Assembly: GCA_030147905.1 (NCBI GenBank) | Contig: JASBUM010000502.1 | Span: forward strand, 1 to 7,400 | Direction of reading: 5' to 3' | DNA length: 7,400 bases | Source of the DNA: Acidimangrovimonas sp. | Lineage (GTDB): Bacteria; Pseudomonadota; Alphaproteobacteria; Rhodobacterales; Rhodobacteraceae | Shown: one piece after another, positions 6,345-7,400 of the stretch | How the letters are laid out: each line of letters starts with the position of its first letter | Numbering within the stretch: the stretch's first letter is position 1 | The notes under the pieces: generated by a model | What the model saw: only the letters and a program-made list of their open reading frames with translations | Database searches by the model: none | What the model was told of the DNA's origin: nothing | Made by a program: the position numbers and the translations under genes

Positions 6345-6412
6345 CATGTCGGCTTGGCGGATCGGCAGACAGCCGTACATCGAGCGTTCATCGAACCGAA
6401 CCCCGGGCTGAC

Positions 6413-6441
6413 TTGCGGCGATGCGGTAATTTCGTTTGAAT
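6413..6441 (+). promoter_or_regulatory. Candidate promoter of the VOC gene
   Basis: TTGCGG (6413-6418) stands exactly 17 bases before TTGAAT (6436-6441), inside a locally AT-richer patch. Transcription would begin near 6448, leaving about 22 bases of leader with the ribosome binding site AAGG (6458-6461) eight bases before the ATG. This supports the VOC gene being its own transcription unit. Confidence 0.45.
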
Positions 6442-6469
6442 ACCCGAACTGCCGGAAAAGGCGCGAAGC

Positions 6470-6886
6470 ATGATTGCCTACGTCACGGTCGGCGCGGACG
6501 ACATCGCGCGCGCGAAGCGGTTTTATTCCGCTTTCCTGCCCGCCCTTGGCTACGCGCTGGAAGAGGGTCCCGCGGGCCTGAGCTATGCGCTGCCTGTGGA
6601 ACCGGGCCGATCGGCCGTTCCGCCCGACTTCTATGTCAAACCGACCTTCGACAAACGACCGGCTTCGGCTGGCAACGGCTCCATGGTCGCGTTCGAGGCG
6701 CGCAGCCAAGGGCAGGTTCGCGACCTTCACGCCGCAGCGCTTCTGGCAGGCGGCTCCGACGAGGGCCAGCCGGGCTTTCGTGCCTCCTACGGGCCTCGCT
6801 TCTATGTCGGCTATCTTCGCGACCCTCAGGGCAACAAGATCGCATTGTTCTCGAGTAATCCGGACGAGCCGGGACGAGACGGGTAG
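6470..6886 (+). CDS. VOC-superfamily protein (glyoxalase/bleomycin-resistance/dioxygenase fold)
   Basis: This 138-residue protein belongs to the vicinal oxygen chelate superfamily, built from paired beta-alpha-beta-beta-beta units. The N-terminal unit opens with MIAYVTVGADDIARAKRFYS (1-20) and LPALGYAL (23-30). The C-terminal unit ends with FYVGYLRDPQGNKIALFSSN (111-130), including the typical R-D-P-x-G-N-K. The usual first metal-binding His near the start of strand 1 is replaced by Tyr or Val (Y4/V5), and no Glu follows G-N-K as in glyoxalase I. A metal-dependent glyoxalase function is therefore doubtful; this looks like the small uncharacterised VOC group. Substrate is unknown. It has its own promoter candidate and is isolated by 312- and 375-base gaps. 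Confidence 0.88.
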   Translation: MIAYVTVGADDIARAKRFYSAFLPALGYALEEGPAGLSYALPVEPGRSAVPPDFYVKPTFDKRPASAGNGSMVAFEARSQGQVRDLHAAALLAGGSDEGQPGFRASYGPRFYVGYLRDPQGNKIALFSSNPDEPGRDG

Positions 6887-6939
6887 CGCGCGTTGCGGCG
6901 ACGCATGAGCCGCGCGGCGCCTGGCCGAATATCGGGGTC

Positions 6940-6991
6940 GCGGATTCGGGGCGGATCCCGCGCGGTTTCGGCGCGGATCCGGGGCGGATCC
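6940..6991. repeat. 19-base direct repeat built from CGGATCC units
   Basis: GCGGATTCGGGGCGGATCC (6940-6958) recurs at 6973-6991 as GCGGATCCGGGGCGGATCC, one difference in 19, with a 33-base period. Each copy itself contains two CGGATYC units. It begins about 54 bases after the VOC stop. It may be a slippage-derived repeat. Confidence 0.7.
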
Positions 6992-7066
6992 GGCGGGCGC
7001 AACTTCGCCACGCCGTTCGGCGGCGCCGGTCACTTGGGGCGAGAGATGCCTGCGGCACCCGATCCT

Positions 7067-7151
7067 GCGGGGCGCCTTCCGCCCCCGCGCGCAGGCCCGC
7101 GCAGGCCCCGCGGGGGGCCTTCCGCCCCCCGAGCCCCCCGACGGTATTTTT
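7067..7151 (+). repeat. GC-rich double-hairpin element with T-tract, Rhodobacterales-type intergenic repeat
   Basis: Two related hairpins stand in a row: GGGGCG-CCTTC-CGCCCC (7069-7085) and GGGGGGC-CTTCC-GCCCCCC (7112-7130). They share the core CCTTCCGCCCC, and the segment between them has a duplicated GCGCAGGCCC-like stretch. The element ends CCCCCCGACGGTATTTTT (7134-7151) followed by CCCGGAAG. I recall similar elements, G-run hairpin plus CCCCCGAGGTATTTTT, as abundant in intergenic regions of Rhodobacterales, where they may act as terminators. The T5 run lies 16 bases after the second stem, too far for a textbook intrinsic terminator. Confidence 0.55.
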
Positions 7152-7201
7152 CCCGGAAGATAAGGCGATGCGCGAGCTGGTGCGCATGACGCGAGCGGGG
7201 C

Positions 7202-7230
7202 TTTTGCAGCGCCGCCGCGGCTGCTAGGCT
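7202..7230 (+). promoter_or_regulatory. Candidate promoter of the final gene
   Basis: TTTTGC (7202-7207) stands 17 bases before TAGGCT (7225-7230), with an inverted repeat GCAGC/GCTGC (7206-7210 and 7220-7224) filling the spacer. The layout resembles housekeeping promoters of GC-rich alphaproteobacteria. Transcription would begin near 7237, 25 bases before the ATG. Confidence 0.45.
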
Positions 7231-7261
7231 CCGTCAGCCGCGATCGAGGAGGTGAGCGCCG

Positions 7262-7400
7262 ATGTCCCTGAACCCGACCCCCGCCGAACCATCCACAGCG
7301 CAAGAGCGGCGCAGCGATCCGGCGGACCCGATGTCCGCACACAGGGATTCTGCCGGATCGGCGGCGGCGCCCCGGCTGCCCTCCGGCCCGGTCGATGCGC
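7262..7400 (+). CDS. Hypothetical protein, N-terminal fragment (cut by window end)
   Basis: A frame opens at ATG 7262 and stays open to the window end, giving 46 residues. The start is well supported: GAGGAGGTGA (7246-7255) is a near-perfect ribosome binding site with good spacing, and a promoter candidate precedes it. The visible part (MSLNPTPAEPSTAQERR...) is rich in Pro, Ala, Ser and charged residues, has no hydrophobic stretch, and looks like a disordered cytoplasmic N-terminus. A second in-frame ATG is at residue 24. I do not recognise the family; the domain lies beyond the window. Confidence 0.7.
   Translation, partial: MSLNPTPAEPSTAQERRSDPADPMSAHRDSAGSAAAPRLPSGPVDA

Larger units (their letters stand above)
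6199..6469. other. Intergenic stretch between gpt and the VOC gene, no supported gene
   Basis: With the preceding hairpin this makes a 312-base gap. It contains a second inverted repeat GCGAAG-AAAT-CTTCGC (6252-6267), a direct repeat GCAATGGCACC (6316-6326 and 6334-6344), and the VOC promoter candidate near its end. Open frames on both strands are Arg-rich and lack recognisable domains; a decayed gene cannot be excluded. Confidence 0.6.
6887..7261. other. Repeat-rich intergenic region
   Basis: This 375-base gap holds a near-perfect 19-base direct repeat (6940-6991), a pair of GC hairpins ending in GGTATTTTT (7067-7151) and the promoter of the following gene. Open frames crossing it give repetitive Arg/Gly/Ser or Pro translations that reflect the repeats, and I see no gene. 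Confidence 0.65.

Noticed and set aside
6940..7151. Possible CRISPR array or mobile element in the repeat-rich gap
   Set aside because: There are only two 19-base copies at one spacing, with no regular array, no cas genes, no transposase and no terminal inverted repeats with target duplication.
5498..7342. 614-codon open frame on the minus strand
   Set aside because: It runs antisense to gpt, the VOC gene and part of the LysE-type gene, which all have clear family motifs. Its translation is Arg/Gly/Pro-rich without domains, a usual result of high GC content.

Overview
The window is GC-rich DNA that reads like an alphaproteobacterial chromosome, most likely of the Rhodobacterales (Rhodobacter/Paracoccus type). 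This rests on strong G/C preference at third codon positions, the protein families present, and a GC-hairpin element ending in a GGTATTTTT tract, a form I recall from Rhodobacterales intergenic regions. The assignment is inference; no 16S or other taxonomic marker is present.

The left half is read on the minus strand. From about 4000 down to 1 the order is: a possible tiny lipoprotein ORF (3978-3853), pdxH (vitamin B6 salvage), a double cold-shock-domain protein, a secreted DUF192 protein that overlaps the cold-shock gene by GTGA, tRNA-Pro(UGG), a MarR-family regulator, and an EmrA/HlyD-type membrane fusion protein that overlaps marR by ATGA and runs off the window. The marR-emrA pair looks like a self-regulated drug-efflux operon whose inner-membrane pump (emrB type) should lie just beyond position 1.

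The right half is read on the plus strand. fabI (enoyl-ACP reductase), a LysE/RhtB-type exporter and gpt (xanthine/guanine phosphoribosyltransferase) follow each other with gaps of 5 and 10 bases and are probably one transcript. After a 312-base gap with hairpins and a direct repeat comes a stand-alone VOC (glyoxalase-fold) gene. After a further 375-base repeat-rich gap, a hypothetical gene begins with a good promoter and ribosome binding site and is cut by the window end.

Most of this is ordinary chromosomal housekeeping. I see no CRISPR array, transposase, phage gene or evident new multi-gene system. The points worth a second look are small: the candidate lipoprotein ORF coupled to pdxH, operator-like repeats around the apparently leaderless marR start, a triple CCATGTCGG repeat upstream of tRNA-Pro, two 12-base-period tandem repeats in the pdxH-fabI divergent region, and the GC-rich repeats flanking the VOC gene.
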